A DNA stretch of 64,000 nt from Alphaproteobacteria bacterium. Lineage in GTDB: Bacteria; Pseudomonadota; Alphaproteobacteria; Caulobacterales; Caulobacteraceae. Position numbers and translations under genes: made by a program. The stretch spans positions 1 to 64,000 of the forward strand of contig JANYET010000035.1 of NCBI GenBank assembly GCA_025359785.1, written 5' to 3'. Shown here one piece after another: positions 17,161-24,772 of the stretch; position 1 is the stretch's first letter; every line of letters begins with the position of its first letter. The notes under the pieces are model-generated. The model had not been told where the DNA came from. It saw only the letters and a program-made list of their open reading frames with translations, and did no database searches.

Positions 17161-19592
17161 GCAGAGCTCAGATTACGGAGCTTCTCGGCACAAGCCCGTT
17201 CTGCCCGTAATTCCTTCGCGCGCTGATAGAGTGGCAAGGCTTTCTCATAGTACGCTTTCGCGCTCTCTGGGCTGAGCGCGATTAGTTCAAGGTCGCCTAA
17301 AGCTTCGAGACAGATCGCCTCTTCCGAGAGGACGGAAGCCTGTCGGGCTAGCGCGAGCGCCTGTTCGTACAGATTGCGAGCAACGTCATAGCGAAAGCGC
17401 GCACGCGCCACGTCGCCTAATCCTTTGATGCAATTGGCGTGGCCCCACGTGAGGCCGACCCTCACAAAAATCGCGCACGCTGACTCAAAGGCTTTTTGAG
17501 CCGCATCAAGGTCTCCCTGCTCAAGGGCGATCTGTCCGAGGTGGCGGATACAGCCCGCTTCGCTGAGGTAGGCATCTGACTTTTGACTCAGCGTCAGTGC
17601 CTCATGGAAGAAGCTGGTCGCCTCATCGTAGTCAGCACGATCAAGTGCCAGCTCTCCAAGTCGCATTAGGCAGGTCGATTCACCGATCAGGAAGTCTATC
17701 TCGCGAAAGAGTTCCAGAGACTCGCGATAGGCGCTCGTCGCCTCCTCGGCCTCTAACCGTGCCCTGGCCACGTTTCCTAACGCGTGGATACAAAGGCCTT
17801 GCCCCTTCCGGTCGCCGATCTGTCGGTAGAAGGAGAGAGCCTCCTCATAGGCAGTCCAGGCGGTGTCTGGATCGCCTCGATAAAATGCGAGCTGAGCATC
17901 CAGATAGAGACATTTTGATTGGGTTTCAGGGTCGGCACCGGCCCTTCCGCTCTCAGCTACTTCTTTGAAGATGGTCGTAGAAATCCCGCGTAATATCGCG
18001 ACCTGATAGATCGTGTCAGCTACCGCCAAGAAAGGGGCGCGCCGCTTCGCAAGTAATTCTCCCCGGATCACACTCTCGACGTTTCGAAAGTCCTGCTCCA
18101 CGCGAACCGCCGCATCACTGTCGCCCTTTTGCATAATCCCTTCGCCCAATTCCTTTGTCAGAGCGACGAAGTGGTTGGTTACGTCGAGTGCGTCGGTTTC
18201 CGTGGTCTTACGGTAGCGCGTCGCGAAGTCACGGATGGGCGGCAGCAGGTCGATGCGCGTGTTGCGCTCCACCGCTAGGCCAAGGTTCAAGAGCCGCTCT
18301 TCGGCGGCGAACGCGTGCTCACCTAGAAGTGCTTCAACACTGTCCCTTGAAAGCCCCTGCGGAAGAGCACCGAGTAGGCTGAACAGACGCATGGCAGGTG
18401 TGGAAATTCGGCTCGACTGGATTGAGAGCCGTATCGAGCGGGCCAGCGATGTCTGCGGGCCGGGCTCGAACGCCGGATTGGTGGCGAACTCAACTCCGAT
18501 GCGACCCCATTCGCGCCAGAGTGGCTCCAGGGCTGTGCGGCCGTGAGCGCGTCGGGCGACAAGCTGAATCGCAAGAGGGATGCCCCCCAGCGCGTCGAGA
18601 AATTGCTGCAAATGTTGATCGCTCAGCACCCACCCGCCAGCGACCTGAGCGAACAATTTCTCGCTCTCAATGTGGGGTAGCGGCTCGACATAGTATGATG
18701 TCCAGCCGGGCTCCTTCACCCATTCACGTCCCCGAAATGAGGCGAGGAGCGAAAGGCCTGGGGTTTGGGCAAGTTCGCTTAGCGTCGCTTCGGTTGTGCC
18801 TCGCTGGTCTGCCGGCTCCCAAGGCGTTTCAAGATTATCGAGGACGAGTAGGCTTGGCTTCGTATCAAGACTAGCCAGTGCGGCGGCCATGCCACCCGCT
18901 GGATCGCCTCCGATGCCGCGGATGATGGCTTCGCGCATAGCATCCGCCGTCATTGCTGTTTCCAGCGCGATGAACCAGCGACGTTCGCCGAAGCGCGCGG
19001 CGACGGAATGATGGTTCGCCACCGCCTTGGTTAGTTCGGTTTTGCCAATGCCTGGTCCGCCCTGGACGAGTATGGCCGCGCACGGTGTTGCGAGCACCTG
19101 CGCGAGGTCCTCGACTTCCACCGACCGACCGACAAATTGGCTCGTAGGCAACGGTAGTCGAGCACGACGCCCCAGCGAGGTAGCGGCCGCCTCTCTCTTT
19201 TTCGCCCTTATGACCGCTTTCTGACGGCGCCGATCTCGCTCTAGTGCGCGCTCCCTCGATAGCGCACGTTCGAGGTCCTCCTTCCACGTAAGGAGGTTCG
19301 GGTCGTCGCCGAACAGCTCCGCAAAGATCCGAACGATGCGATCGGACAGTGCCGCCTTCGGAAGCCCGCCTGGCTTTCTCCAATTCCGAAGGCTCCTAGC
19401 AGCGTCGCCTGCAGCGAAACCCGGTTCGTGAACAAGGCTCGCAAAGGACTCCATGATCCAGGGCGTATTCGCTTTCGTCGTGCTGCAATTGGGCCGGGTT
19501 CCCCAATTCAAGTGCCAATCCAGCAGCTCGCCGAAGGTCAAATCCCGAGAATAGGACGAAGGGTGCGCTTCAACGTTCGGGCCATTCGGCAT
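17157..19592 (-). CDS. STAND ATPase (NB-ARC with TPR repeats)
   Basis: An 811-aa protein. Residues 1-110 form a helical domain, followed by a basic coiled-coil stretch, then FVGR and GGPGIGKTE (Walker A, 178-185) and LLVLDNLET (Walker B) of an NB-ARC-type switch, and about 300 residues of TPR-like helices (repeated A-x-x-Y-x-x-A-L patterns). STAND proteins act as sensors that oligomerize on ligand binding; many bacterial ones are anti-phage sensors. The TPRs would be the sensor and the N-terminal domain the effector or partner site. ATG at 19592 is chosen with AAGGCGG upstream; a TTG at 19637 is possible. A defence role is inferred from family and location. Confidence 0.77.
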   Translation of the reverse strand: MPNGPNVEAHPSSYSRDLTFGELLDWHLNWGTRPNCSTTKANTPWIMESFASLVHEPGFAAGDAARSLRNWRKPGGLPKAALSDRIVRIFAELFGDDPNLLTWKEDLERALSRERALERDRRRQKAVIRAKKREAAATSLGRRARLPLPTSQFVGRSVEVEDLAQVLATPCAAILVQGGPGIGKTELTKAVANHHSVAARFGERRWFIALETAMTADAMREAIIRGIGGDPAGGMAAALASLDTKPSLLVLDNLETPWEPADQRGTTEATLSELAQTPGLSLLASFRGREWVKEPGWTSYYVEPLPHIESEKLFAQVAGGWVLSDQHLQQFLDALGGIPLAIQLVARRAHGRTALEPLWREWGRIGVEFATNPAFEPGPQTSLARSIRLSIQSSRISTPAMRLFSLLGALPQGLSRDSVEALLGEHAFAAEERLLNLGLAVERNTRIDLLPPIRDFATRYRKTTETDALDVTNHFVALTKELGEGIMQKGDSDAAVRVEQDFRNVESVIRGELLAKRRAPFLAVADTIYQVAILRGISTTIFKEVAESGRAGADPETQSKCLYLDAQLAFYRGDPDTAWTAYEEALSFYRQIGDRKGQGLCIHALGNVARARLEAEEATSAYRESLELFREIDFLIGESTCLMRLGELALDRADYDEATSFFHEALTLSQKSDAYLSEAGCIRHLGQIALEQGDLDAAQKAFESACAIFVRVGLTWGHANCIKGLGDVARARFRYDVARNLYEQALALARQASVLSEEAICLEALGDLELIALSPESAKAYYEKALPLYQRAKELRAERACAEKLRNLSSA

Positions 19593-19702
19593 CGGTCGCC
19601 GCCTTTTGCAGATTCGGAGCCTGCGAATACGACACAATATTCTTGAATATTTGAGAAGATTATATCAGTATTCGCAAGTGATACTGTGATTTTTGGAGTT
19701 TT
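19593..19702. promoter_or_regulatory. Divergent AT-rich promoter region with nested dyads
   Basis: The 110-bp gap between divergent genes is unusually AT-rich. AATATTC-TT-GAATATT (19636-19651) is a perfect palindrome. It is enclosed by an inverted pair GCGAATAC (19623-19630) and GTATTCGC (19668-19675). This layout suits binding of a dimeric regulator controlling both the STAND gene and the 103-aa gene. Confidence 0.5.
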
Positions 19703-20014
19703 ATGAGCATTTCTAGCGCGGAGATTTCGGTATTATTTGGAGTTGCCGAACTTGCAAAGCGTTGCGGGCTTAAGCCCGGAGATGCCGAGGCATCGATTGG
19801 TACTGATGAAGATGCCCGGGGCCACGATCAAGCCTGCAGACTGACTTTTGTGCTCCGTTATGATCCCGAAACCGACGAGCGGATGGAGAAATTTTGCAAG
19901 CTTATGGGTCTGAAGGGTGAGGACATCGAGAACCTCTACGCAGCTTACACCGATGATATGCAGGACCGCGTCGACAAGGCCCTCGCGGGCGCACCGCGCC
20001 CACGCCACCGCTAA
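19703..20014 (+). CDS. Hypothetical protein divergent to STAND ATPase
   Basis: A 103-aa acidic, helical protein. The segment DERMEKFCKLMGLKGEDIEN and a following YTDDMQDRVDKAL helix suggest a small folded unit; the C-terminus is short and basic. It has no recognised family. GGAG lies 8 bp before the ATG. It shares a palindrome-rich promoter region with the STAND ATPase, so joint regulation or a partner or antagonist role is conceivable. Confidence 0.6.
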   Translation: MSISSAEISVLFGVAELAKRCGLKPGDAEASIGTDEDARGHDQACRLTFVLRYDPETDERMEKFCKLMGLKGEDIENLYAAYTDDMQDRVDKALAGAPRPRHR

Positions 20015-20135
20015 CTAGCTTCGCATCTTCGTTTCCGCCTGATTCCGCCTGTTTCCCTAAACTCGCGTCTGAACGCGGCGCATCTCTCCGCTTGCCCAAT
20101 CACGGGCGGCCCAATTGGCGGGCAGGAGAACTGAA

Positions 20136-20333
20136 ATGACCGACAAGATGCACCCCGGCGTTAAGCACGCCGCCTTCGTGGGGCTGAAAGCCCTCCACGG
20201 CTTCAAAACCGCTCACGGCCCGGCGAAGCTCGCCTCCCGCATCCCGGGCGTCGGGCCGGCCCTGGGCCTGGTCGTGCTCGTCGCCGGCGCGGTGGCTGGC
20301 GCGGCGGCCGGCATCAACGAGTACGAAGGCTAG
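20136..20333 (+). CDS. Small membrane protein
   Basis: A 65-aa protein with one C-terminal transmembrane helix (GPALGLVVLVAGAVAGAAAG). The ATG at 20136 follows GGCAGGAGAACTGAA, a good ribosome site, so the upstream in-frame ATG at 20115 is not used. It opens a plus-strand run of small membrane proteins around the coupling ATPase. Function unknown. Confidence 0.6.
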   Translation: MTDKMHPGVKHAAFVGLKALHGFKTAHGPAKLASRIPGVGPALGLVVLVAGAVAGAAAGINEYEG

Positions 20334-20340
20334 TTGCGCG

Positions 20341-20550
20341 ATGGTGTTCCGCTGCCCCAACTGCGACGGCGCGATGTGGAAACGCGAACGTGGTCTCGTT
20401 CGCGACATCGACTTCTGCCTGACCTGCGGCTTCACGTGCGAAGCCCTCGGGACGGGCCTGGCCATGGCGAGCGCGGTTTCCGCGTTCGTCCTGGGCCTCG
20501 CCTCTGCCGCGTATGCGGAAGTGGGCGAGGTCGATCAGCACCAGACTTAG
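20341..20550 (+). CDS. Zinc-ribbon small membrane protein
   Basis: A 69-aa protein. CPNC (residues 5-8) and CLTC about 18 residues later form a zinc-ribbon, followed by one hydrophobic helix (LAMASAVSAFVLGLASAAYA). It starts 7 bp after the previous gene. Such proteins may anchor or regulate membrane complexes; here a link to the coupling protein downstream is suggested only by position. Confidence 0.6.
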   Translation: MVFRCPNCDGAMWKRERGLVRDIDFCLTCGFTCEALGTGLAMASAVSAFVLGLASAAYAEVGEVDQHQT

Positions 20551-20672
20551 GCGACTGATCGGCGGTCTGGCCCCCGGCTGCAGACGGGGCACCCAGACGG
20601 AAATTGCCGCTTCCACCGACGGCGCAATGGCGTCGCCCAACATCTAATCCGCATCGAACGGAGGGTCCAGCT

Positions 20673-22268
20673 ATGGCCCAACTGGTTTCGCGCGCCCGCA
20701 GCGTCTGGTCGGGTTCGCTCGACGATACGCTGCTGTGGCTGTCGCCCAGCGACGCCTTCCGCATCCGTGATGCGTGCGAGAACGTGCTCGTCCTCGGCGG
20801 CATTGGCAGCGGTAAGACCAGCGGCCCAGGCAAAACGCTGCGCCGCGCTATGTTCCGCGCCGGCTTCGGGGCGTTGGTGCTGGTCACCAAGCCCGACGAA
20901 GTCACGGCGTGCCTGGAAGATGCGTACTCCGCCAACCGCCAGTCGTCGGTGATCCGAGTTGATGGCCGCAGCGGCTTCAACCTGATCGAACACGAGCTGG
21001 CCCGCCAAGGTATCGCTGGCATCAACACGGTCGTCGAATCCCTGATGCGCATCCTCGAGATCGTGCGGGCCGCCGTGCCGAATGGCGGCCGTACGGGCGA
21101 GGCGTTCTGGGAAAACTCCTTCCGCCAACTCCTGCGCATGACGGTGCCGATCCTCTACGCCGCCTTCGGCTCGGTGCGGATCAGCGAAATCATCCGCTTC
21201 ATCCAGACCGCCCCGGCGAGCGCGGCGCAGCTCGTCGATGAAGCGTGGCGCGCTTCTTCCTTCATGTACCAGGTGATGCACCAGGCCCGGACCGAACCGT
21301 CGGTGCCACTCGATGATGACGGCTTCGGCCGGATCGCCAGCTACTGGCAGAACGAGTTCGCGCAGCTTGATAACAAGTTGCGCACGAGCATCACGAGCAC
21401 GCTCTCGACGTCGCTCGACCGCTTCACTCATGGCCGGCTGAAGCGCCTCTTCTGCGAGGACACGACCTTCGTGCCCGAGCTGACGATGCTCGGCGCGATC
21501 ATCGTCCTCGATATGTCCGCCCTCGAATGGAACGAGGACGGCATCATCGCGCAACAGATCATCAAGTTCGCGACGCAGCGCGCGCTGCTGTCCCGCAACG
21601 GCCTGCCCGAGCAATTCCAGCTGCGGCCCGTCGCCATCTTCGTCGACGAGGCGCAGACCTTCTTCAACACGTTCGACCGCGAGTTCATGTCGCTGTCGCG
21701 TTCGTCGCGGTGCGCCACGGTCTGCCTGACGCAGTCGATCCCCAGCGTTATCGCCACCATCGGCGGCGACAACGCCAAGCACCAGGCCGACGCGCTGCTC
21801 GCGCAGTCGGGGACGAAGATCTTCTGCAACAACTCCTGCCCGGAAACGAACCGCTTCGCCGCGGACACGGTGGGCCGTGCGATCCAGCGCCGCGCGAGCT
21901 TCAGCGAGAGCGAAAGCTTCGGTCGCTCTTCCGGCCTCAACATGGGCGAAAGCACGAGCTGGGGAACCAGCTCCGGCGGGGGCTATACCAGCGACGGTCG
22001 TGGCGGCGGGTCGTCGTCCGTCAACTGGAGCAGCAACAGCGGCGGCGGCGATAGCAGCGGCCGCAACCGTGGCGTCAACAGCGGCCAAAGCACCAGCGGC
22101 GGCTACAGCGAGGCGATGGACTACGAGATCGAGCCTGCTGAATTCAGCCGCTCTCTTCTGACCGGCGGCCCCGCCAACGGCGGCATCGTCAGCGCCGTCT
22201 GGTTCCAGGCTGGCCGCCGGTTCGACCTGACCGGCCGCCCCTGGCTTTACGCGAGCTTTCAACAATGA
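20673..22268 (+). CDS. VirD4/TraD-like coupling ATPase
   Basis: A 531-aa P-loop ATPase. LGGIGSGKTSG (Walker A) is at residues 42-49, and VAIFVDEAQTFF is the Walker B. The order and the LTQSIPS segment match type IV coupling proteins of the VirD4/TraD (TraM-recognition) family, which link the relaxosome to the transfer channel. No clear N-terminal membrane helices are present; the separate 180-aa membrane protein downstream, overlapping by 4 bp, may supply the anchor. Residues about 425-490 are a Ser/Gly-rich low-complexity linker, which is unusual. ATG at 20673 follows GGAGGG; the upstream frame to 20604 is rejected. Confidence 0.82.
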   Translation: MAQLVSRARSVWSGSLDDTLLWLSPSDAFRIRDACENVLVLGGIGSGKTSGPGKTLRRAMFRAGFGALVLVTKPDEVTACLEDAYSANRQSSVIRVDGRSGFNLIEHELARQGIAGINTVVESLMRILEIVRAAVPNGGRTGEAFWENSFRQLLRMTVPILYAAFGSVRISEIIRFIQTAPASAAQLVDEAWRASSFMYQVMHQARTEPSVPLDDDGFGRIASYWQNEFAQLDNKLRTSITSTLSTSLDRFTHGRLKRLFCEDTTFVPELTMLGAIIVLDMSALEWNEDGIIAQQIIKFATQRALLSRNGLPEQFQLRPVAIFVDEAQTFFNTFDREFMSLSRSSRCATVCLTQSIPSVIATIGGDNAKHQADALLAQSGTKIFCNNSCPETNRFAADTVGRAIQRRASFSESESFGRSSGLNMGESTSWGTSSGGGYTSDGRGGGSSSVNWSSNSGGGDSSGRNRGVNSGQSTSGGYSEAMDYEIEPAEFSRSLLTGGPANGGIVSAVWFQAGRRFDLTGRPWLYASFQQ

Positions 22269-22807
22269 GGCGCCCCAGCACTCAAACGCTCATCGTCGGC
22301 TATCCGGTCGTGACGATCCCCCTCGCTCTCTTCGGGGGATTCTTCGGCTTCGAGGTCGTGATCGGCAACGCCCCGATCTGGGTCGGCGTCATCACGTTCA
22401 TCTACTGCGGCTGGCTCCACCAATGCTACGAAACGGCGTCGCGCTATCGCGCCTGGCTGCGCGAGTGGAACGCACTCGATCCCGACTATCAGCCTGGTCG
22501 GCCTGTTCTGCGCACGTTGCAGTTCATCGGCTCGCTGGTGGTCGCGGCCGCGCTCTTCTTCGCCTGGCTGAAACTCGGGCCGGCTTTTGCCGATCCGCAG
22601 TCGCCGGCCCGCGCCATCGCGGCTCTCGCGGTCGTCGTGTGGGTGCTGGCCCTGGCTGCGCGCCTGCTTTTCCACCGCCGCAAGAAGCGCGCTGTCACCA
22701 AGGATTGGATTGTGACGCAGGCGGTTGAACGGCCGCTGCCTGCGCCCTCGGCGGACGAGGCCTACGCCTCCCTGCCGGACTATTGCCGGCCGCTTCTGAA
22801 GCTCTAG
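22265..22807 (+). CDS. Membrane protein paired with coupling ATPase
   Basis: A 180-aa integral membrane protein with four predicted helices in two pairs (about residues 10-30, 36-52, 84-102 and 115-134), then a basic cytoplasmic tail. Its ATG overlaps the coupling-protein stop (ATGA). Because that ATPase lacks its own membrane anchor, this protein is a good candidate for the anchoring subunit. No named family is recognised. Confidence 0.65.
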   Translation: MRRPSTQTLIVGYPVVTIPLALFGGFFGFEVVIGNAPIWVGVITFIYCGWLHQCYETASRYRAWLREWNALDPDYQPGRPVLRTLQFIGSLVVAAALFFAWLKLGPAFADPQSPARAIAALAVVVWVLALAARLLFHRRKKRAVTKDWIVTQAVERPLPAPSADEAYASLPDYCRPLLKL

Positions 22808-22825
22808 CGAGAGAAGGAAAAGTGA

Positions 22826-23161
22826 ATGGCTAAACCTCGACACCACGGCGAAACGGCCTGGGACAAGCCCGAACACATTCCCAAGCCTGATCGCCAACAG
22901 AGTGCCATCGGCGAGTTCTTTCGCGATCAGATCACTGAGGCGCGCGACGACCTCTTCAATGTTCTGATCCTCGAAGGGTGGTCTGGGCGTCCGGCCAACC
23001 TGCAGAGCCGCTCCGACGACACTTCGATTTGGACGGAACGTACCGAAGAGAAGCAGGCCGACAAACCAAAAGACCCCTTCGAAAGCCGCTGGTCCGAGCA
23101 GGACCAGGCGCGGACGAAGGGCGATCCCGAGCATGTCCAGGAACTCGATTTCGGCCGGTAA
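22826..23161 (+). CDS. Hypothetical charged protein
   Basis: A 111-aa highly charged, probably partly disordered protein (many Asp, Glu, Lys, Arg and Pro). GAGAGAAGGAAAAG precedes the ATG. It lies in the plus-strand group with the coupling ATPase and membrane proteins, 18 bp after the previous stop. No family is recognised. Confidence 0.55.
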   Translation: MAKPRHHGETAWDKPEHIPKPDRQQSAIGEFFRDQITEARDDLFNVLILEGWSGRPANLQSRSDDTSIWTERTEEKQADKPKDPFESRWSEQDQARTKGDPEHVQELDFGR

Positions 23162-23234
23162 TGGCGTCCCGCCAACTGGCTTCACCCGCGCTTGCGCCCA
23201 TTCGGACGCGACGCACTCAGAAGGAGACTGAGCT

Positions 23235-23447
23235 ATGAACCATCAAGAGCTGAAGGCCCCCGACAAGGGCACGTGGGCCGTCATCGGCTTCCTGTTCTCA
23301 TTCATCATTACCCAGCACTTCGGCGAGGCCGGCTCCATGATCGGCGCCATTGGCGTGATCCTCATTGGAGGATGGGCCATTTCGACGGTTTGCCGCTGGG
23401 CCTGGTTCACCATCAAGCAGCGGATCGACTATCAACCCCGCCGTTAG
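23235..23447 (+). CDS. Small two-helix membrane protein
   Basis: A 70-aa protein with two hydrophobic segments (WAVIGFLFSFIITQHF and MIGAIGVILIGGWAISTV) and a basic C-terminus. AAGGAGACTGAGCT precedes the ATG. It is the last plus-strand gene of the transfer-like cluster before a hairpin at 23484-23511. Function unknown. Confidence 0.6.
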   Translation: MNHQELKAPDKGTWAVIGFLFSFIITQHFGEAGSMIGAIGVILIGGWAISTVCRWAWFTIKQRIDYQPRR

Positions 23448-23483
23448 AGCGGGGACCGCCAAATCCATGTTCGCTTCGATTCA

Positions 23484-23511
23484 ATGGCGGCGCTTCTCGG
23501 AGCGTCGCCAT
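23484..23511. terminator. Hairpin between convergent genes
   Basis: ATGGCG-G-CGCT and AGCG-T-CGCCAT form a long stem with one mismatch and a 6-base loop, followed by CTTT. It lies between the convergent 70-aa and DUF736 genes, so it may end transcription from both sides. Confidence 0.5.
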
Positions 23512-23558
23512 CTTTCGTTCGCGAGAATGACGGGGCGGCTGGGCCGCCCCGCTGGCTG

Positions 23559-23852
23559 TCAGCGACTCCACAGGAGTTGATGCTTGCCGTTCTCCAGCTC
23601 GATCAGCCGGCAGTAGATCGCACCTCCGAAGCTTGGGTCGTCCAGCTTGACGGACAGGTATGGCCTCTCGTTGTCGCTGGTCTTCGCCCAGGCTGCGCCA
23701 ATCTCAGCGCCTGCCGCATAGAGCCGGTAGTCCGGCATCATCGGCTTGGTCTTGTTGAGCGGCTGAAAGGTCACCTTCGACTTCAGCGCCAGAGTGGTGA
23801 TCGCGCCGACGAGTTTGTCGCCGTCGCGAGTGAAGGTTCCGATATTGGCCAT
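23559..23852 (-). CDS. DUF736 family protein
   Basis: A 97-aa protein beginning MANIGTFTRDGDKLVGAI and containing PDYRLYAAGAEIGAAW, the pattern of DUF736, a family common on alphaproteobacterial plasmids and integrative elements. Function unknown. AAAGGAGG lies at ideal spacing before ATG 23852, predicting strong translation. Confidence 0.8.
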   Translation of the reverse strand: MANIGTFTRDGDKLVGAITTLALKSKVTFQPLNKTKPMMPDYRLYAAGAEIGAAWAKTSDNERPYLSVKLDDPSFGGAIYCRLIELENGKHQLLWSR

Positions 23853-24310
23853 CTGTGCCTCCTTTGTTTGGAAGCCGCACCGCGCGGCCTCGTATGCGCA
23901 CCGTCAGGAGCCGATGGCGCGGCGGGATCACGCCGTCAGGCGGTACGTGAATTTTGGAGCGATAGCGTTCGCGAGGAATGGCGGAGCCAGGGGAAAAACT
24001 CTCGTTGAACCCGACGCGCGAGGCTCCAGGTTCGCGCAAATACGAAGTCCGCTGTGTGGCTCTTACCAAGGCCAGCCAGGCGAATTCGGCCCAGATCAGG
24101 CACGTAAAATTCCTCCGCTTCGCTCTCACACTGGCGATCGGCTGAGTGAGGGTGCCTACCCAGCAAATCAGGCAAGGCGTCTTGCTTCGGATGCTCCTGC
24201 AGCATCGCCCGCGGCGCGGTGCTGGCGCAGCCTGGTCCTGACCTGCAAGCGGGTCGGCGGGAGTTCCTCATCCGTCGCGCAATGTGCGCGCGGGCAACAG
24301 AGGAGGACTT
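23853..24310. other. Gap upstream of DUF736
   Basis: No firm gene in 458 bases. A minus-strand frame with ATG at 24205 ending at 23936 encodes 89 residues with plausible composition but no ribosome site or family; it may be a gene remnant. GATGCT-CCTGC-AGCATC near 24189 is a small hairpin. The rest looks like promoter and leader for the DUF736 gene (minus) and the small peptide at 24311 (plus). Confidence 0.35.
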
Positions 24311-24406
24311 ATGACATGCACTGACATCACGGCCCTGATCACCGCAGCGGCGGCGCTCTTCGCGGCACTTGCGAAGTTCGTCAGCGCCTTACGGCGACGC
24401 ACGTAG
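24311..24406 (+). CDS. 31-aa hydrophobic peptide
   Basis: ATG at 24311 follows AGGAGGACTT, a near-perfect ribosome site. The peptide has an acidic start, an Ala/Leu-rich helix (ALITAAAALFAALAKFV) and an Arg-rich tail. Its stop codon lies inside the stem of a terminator-like hairpin. A short membrane-active peptide with strong translation and an immediate terminator resembles type I toxin peptides, but no antisense RNA is shown. It lies 29 bp from the tRNA gene. Too short to be sure. Confidence 0.42.
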   Translation: MTCTDITALITAAAALFAALAKFVSALRRRT

Positions 24407-24425
24407 CGTCGCCGCCGGATTTTTG
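24393..24425 (+). terminator. Rho-independent terminator of the 31-aa peptide gene
   Basis: GGCGACGC (24393-24400) and GCGTCGCC (24406-24413) form a perfect 8-bp stem with loop ACGTA, followed by GCCGGATTTTT. It also lies just past the 3' end of the minus-strand tRNA gene. Confidence 0.7.
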
Positions 24426-24434
24426 GCGCTGGGG

Positions 24435-24731
24435 TGGTGCGGGCGGCCGGAATCGAACCGGCATGGGGTTACCCCCGACGGATTTTCATACCACTTCGGC
24501 TTTCGCCGCCGCGCATAGCGCGTTCGTGGTCTGGACTATCCCTTCACCGTGCGCCGATAGCTCGGCGTGTAGGTGCTGCCCGTCTAGTCTCTACACCTTC
24601 CCCGCAAGGGGCTTGGCTCGGGATTGCCATCTCAGGGTTCCCCGAATTTGAGCAGTTCTACGTCTCGGGTTTCCCCGAGCGCACTCAAGTTTGGCTAAGT
24701 CCGTTGCGTCTACCAGTTCCGCCACGCCCGC
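24435..24731 (-). tRNA. tRNA-Leu(UAA) interrupted by a group I intron
   Basis: Exon 1 is 24697-24731 and exon 2 is 24435-24486, joined to an 87-nt tRNA including encoded CCA. Acceptor strands GCGGGCG and CGCCCGC, anticodon stem ACGGA and TCCGT, loop CTTAAAA, a long variable arm with GGGG/CCCC pairing and a TTCGATT T-loop all fold correctly. The anticodon is UAA. The D-arm block GCGGAACTGGTAGACGC is identical to that of the split host tRNA, but the acceptor, anticodon stem, variable and T arms differ, so it is not a duplicate of the host gene. It probably replaces the host tRNA broken by integration. It lies 32 bp behind the integrase gene on the same strand. Confidence 0.95.
24487..24696 (-). 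ncRNA. Group I self-splicing intron, tRNA-Leu(UAA) type
   Basis: The 210-nt intron lies after the first anticodon base (U|AA), the site used by the well-known cyanobacterial and plastid tRNA-Leu(UAA) introns. It ends in G. Exon ACTT pairs with internal guide GAGT, giving the U-G pair at the 5' splice site. GGCAATCCCGAGCCAAGCC matches the P4-P6 region (elements P and Q), GAGACTAGACGGGCAGC the R element, and GGGATAGTCCAGACC the S element forming P7. No homing endonuclease is encoded. This points to subgroup IC3 and autocatalytic splicing, which is inferred from family knowledge. Confidence 0.95.
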
Positions 24732-24743
24732 AAAGCCGTCGCA

Positions 24744-24772
24744 TCTATAGTCTGACGATCTGGTTAGGCCAA
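24744..24772 (-). promoter_or_regulatory. Promoter candidate of the replacement tRNA
   Basis: On the minus strand TTGGCC and TATAGA are separated by exactly 17 bp, and the -10 box ends 12 bp before the tRNA. The -35 overlaps the last integrase codons. This would let the tRNA be made independently of the integrase. Confidence 0.55.

Noticed and set aside
20547..22265. Long minus-strand frame (572 codons) opposite the coupling ATPase
   Set aside because: Antisense frame of a GC-rich gene: it has no domain, no ribosome site, and an Ala/Arg/Gly-biased composition.
23936..24205. Minus-strand frame of about 89 codons upstream of DUF736
   Set aside because: Composition is plausible, but there is no ribosome site or family; kept only as a possible remnant in the gap entry.
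24435..24731. Possibility that the interrupted tRNA is just a tRNA fragment pair with random DNA between
   Set aside because: The insert carries P1 pairing, P/Q, R and S elements in order and ends in G at the known tRNA-Leu intron site.
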